A stretch of 24,755 bases of DNA from Gemmatimonadota bacterium (GTDB lineage Bacteria; Gemmatimonadota; Gemmatimonadetes; Gemmatimonadales; GWC2-71-9), in contig JACPAP010000129.1 of the NCBI GenBank assembly GCA_016180765.1, positions 1 through 24,755 of the forward strand. Reading direction: 5' to 3'. Both the position numbers and the translations under genes were made by a program. Within the stretch, counting starts at the first letter, position 1, and every line of letters begins with the position of its first letter. The notes beneath the pieces are model-generated. The model was given only the letters and a program-made list of their open reading frames with translations. It was not told where the DNA came from and did no database searches. Of this stretch, positions 24,600 through 24,755 are shown one piece after another.

Positions 24600-24755
24600 A
24601 TGTACACCCTTGCCATCATCAAGCCCGACGCCGTAGCCGCGGCCCAGACCGGCGCCATCATCGCGCACCTGGAACGGGCGGGGTTCCACATCCGCGCGGC
24701 CCGGCTCCTGCGTTTGACGCGGCCCCAAGCCGAGGCGTTCTACGAAGTCCACCGC
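24600..24755 (+). CDS. ndk: Nucleoside diphosphate kinase, N-terminal part (runs off the right edge)
   Basis: The first 52 codons read MYTLAIIKPDAVAAAQTG, then IIAHLERAGFHI and QAEAFYEVHR. This is the unmistakable start of Ndk, which moves the gamma phosphate between nucleoside triphosphates via a phospho-His; that His lies beyond the window. AGGAG at 24592-24596 precedes the ATG with an unusually short 3-bp spacer. Position downstream of sucCD and the EIIA-CBS gene fits a link between substrate-level ATP/GTP formation and the nucleotide pool. Confidence 0.95.
   Translation, partial: MYTLAIIKPDAVAAAQTGAIIAHLERAGFHIRAARLLRLTRPQAEAFYEVHR

Overview
The window is a GC-rich (roughly two-thirds G+C by eye), gene-dense bacterial chromosome segment with overlapping genes and many GTG starts. 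It carries a complete 14-gene respiratory complex I operon, a dCTP deaminase gene on the opposite strand, a phosphomannomutase/UPF0182 pair, and an arcC-sucC-sucD-EIIA/CBS-ndk cluster. The combination and style resemble a free-living aerobic bacterium of the Gemmatimonadota or a similar high-GC soil or sediment lineage. That assignment is inference from gene content only; no rRNA gene or other phylogenetic marker is present. There is no phage, transposase, CRISPR array or tRNA gene in the window.

Layout. 1-2264 (minus strand): dcd, a tightly coupled zinc-ribbon/membrane protein of unknown function, then the start of an SMP-30/NHL-like lipoprotein that runs off the left edge. 2265-2474: divergent control region with a sigma-70-like promoter, a CRP/FNR-type dyad (GTGA-N6-TCAC) and a heptamer-built inverted repeat. 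2475-16469 (plus strand): nuoA through nuoN in canonical order, mostly overlapping or separated by a few bases. The one large gap, between nuoD and nuoE, holds a 35-bp-stem inverted repeat. 16470-16655: imperfect palindromes in inverted orientation, possibly REPIN-like. 16656-20622: phosphomannomutase/phosphoglucomutase and a seven-TM UPF0182 protein. 20669-24473: carbamate kinase, succinyl-CoA ligase beta and alpha, and a PtsN-like EIIA domain fused to two CBS domains. 24474-24599: another heptamer repeat. 24600-end: start of ndk.

Functionally the window is core energy metabolism. Complex I oxidises NADH, reduces quinone and pumps protons. Succinyl-CoA ligase gives the substrate-level phosphorylation step of the TCA cycle. 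Nucleoside diphosphate kinase and dCTP deaminase balance nucleotide pools. Carbamate kinase interconverts carbamoyl phosphate and ATP.

The two most interesting observations are these. (a) SucD appears to lack about 39 internal residues in frame, removing the segment that normally carries the ITEG CoA-contact loop, while its partner SucC and its catalytic His look normal. (b) Four non-coding loci are built from 7-bp units in phase (CGGAAAA, CGGGGTC/CGGGATC, CGTTGTA/CGTTGCA), three of them arranged as inverted repeats. This looks like one architectural family of heptad repeats with different unit sequences.
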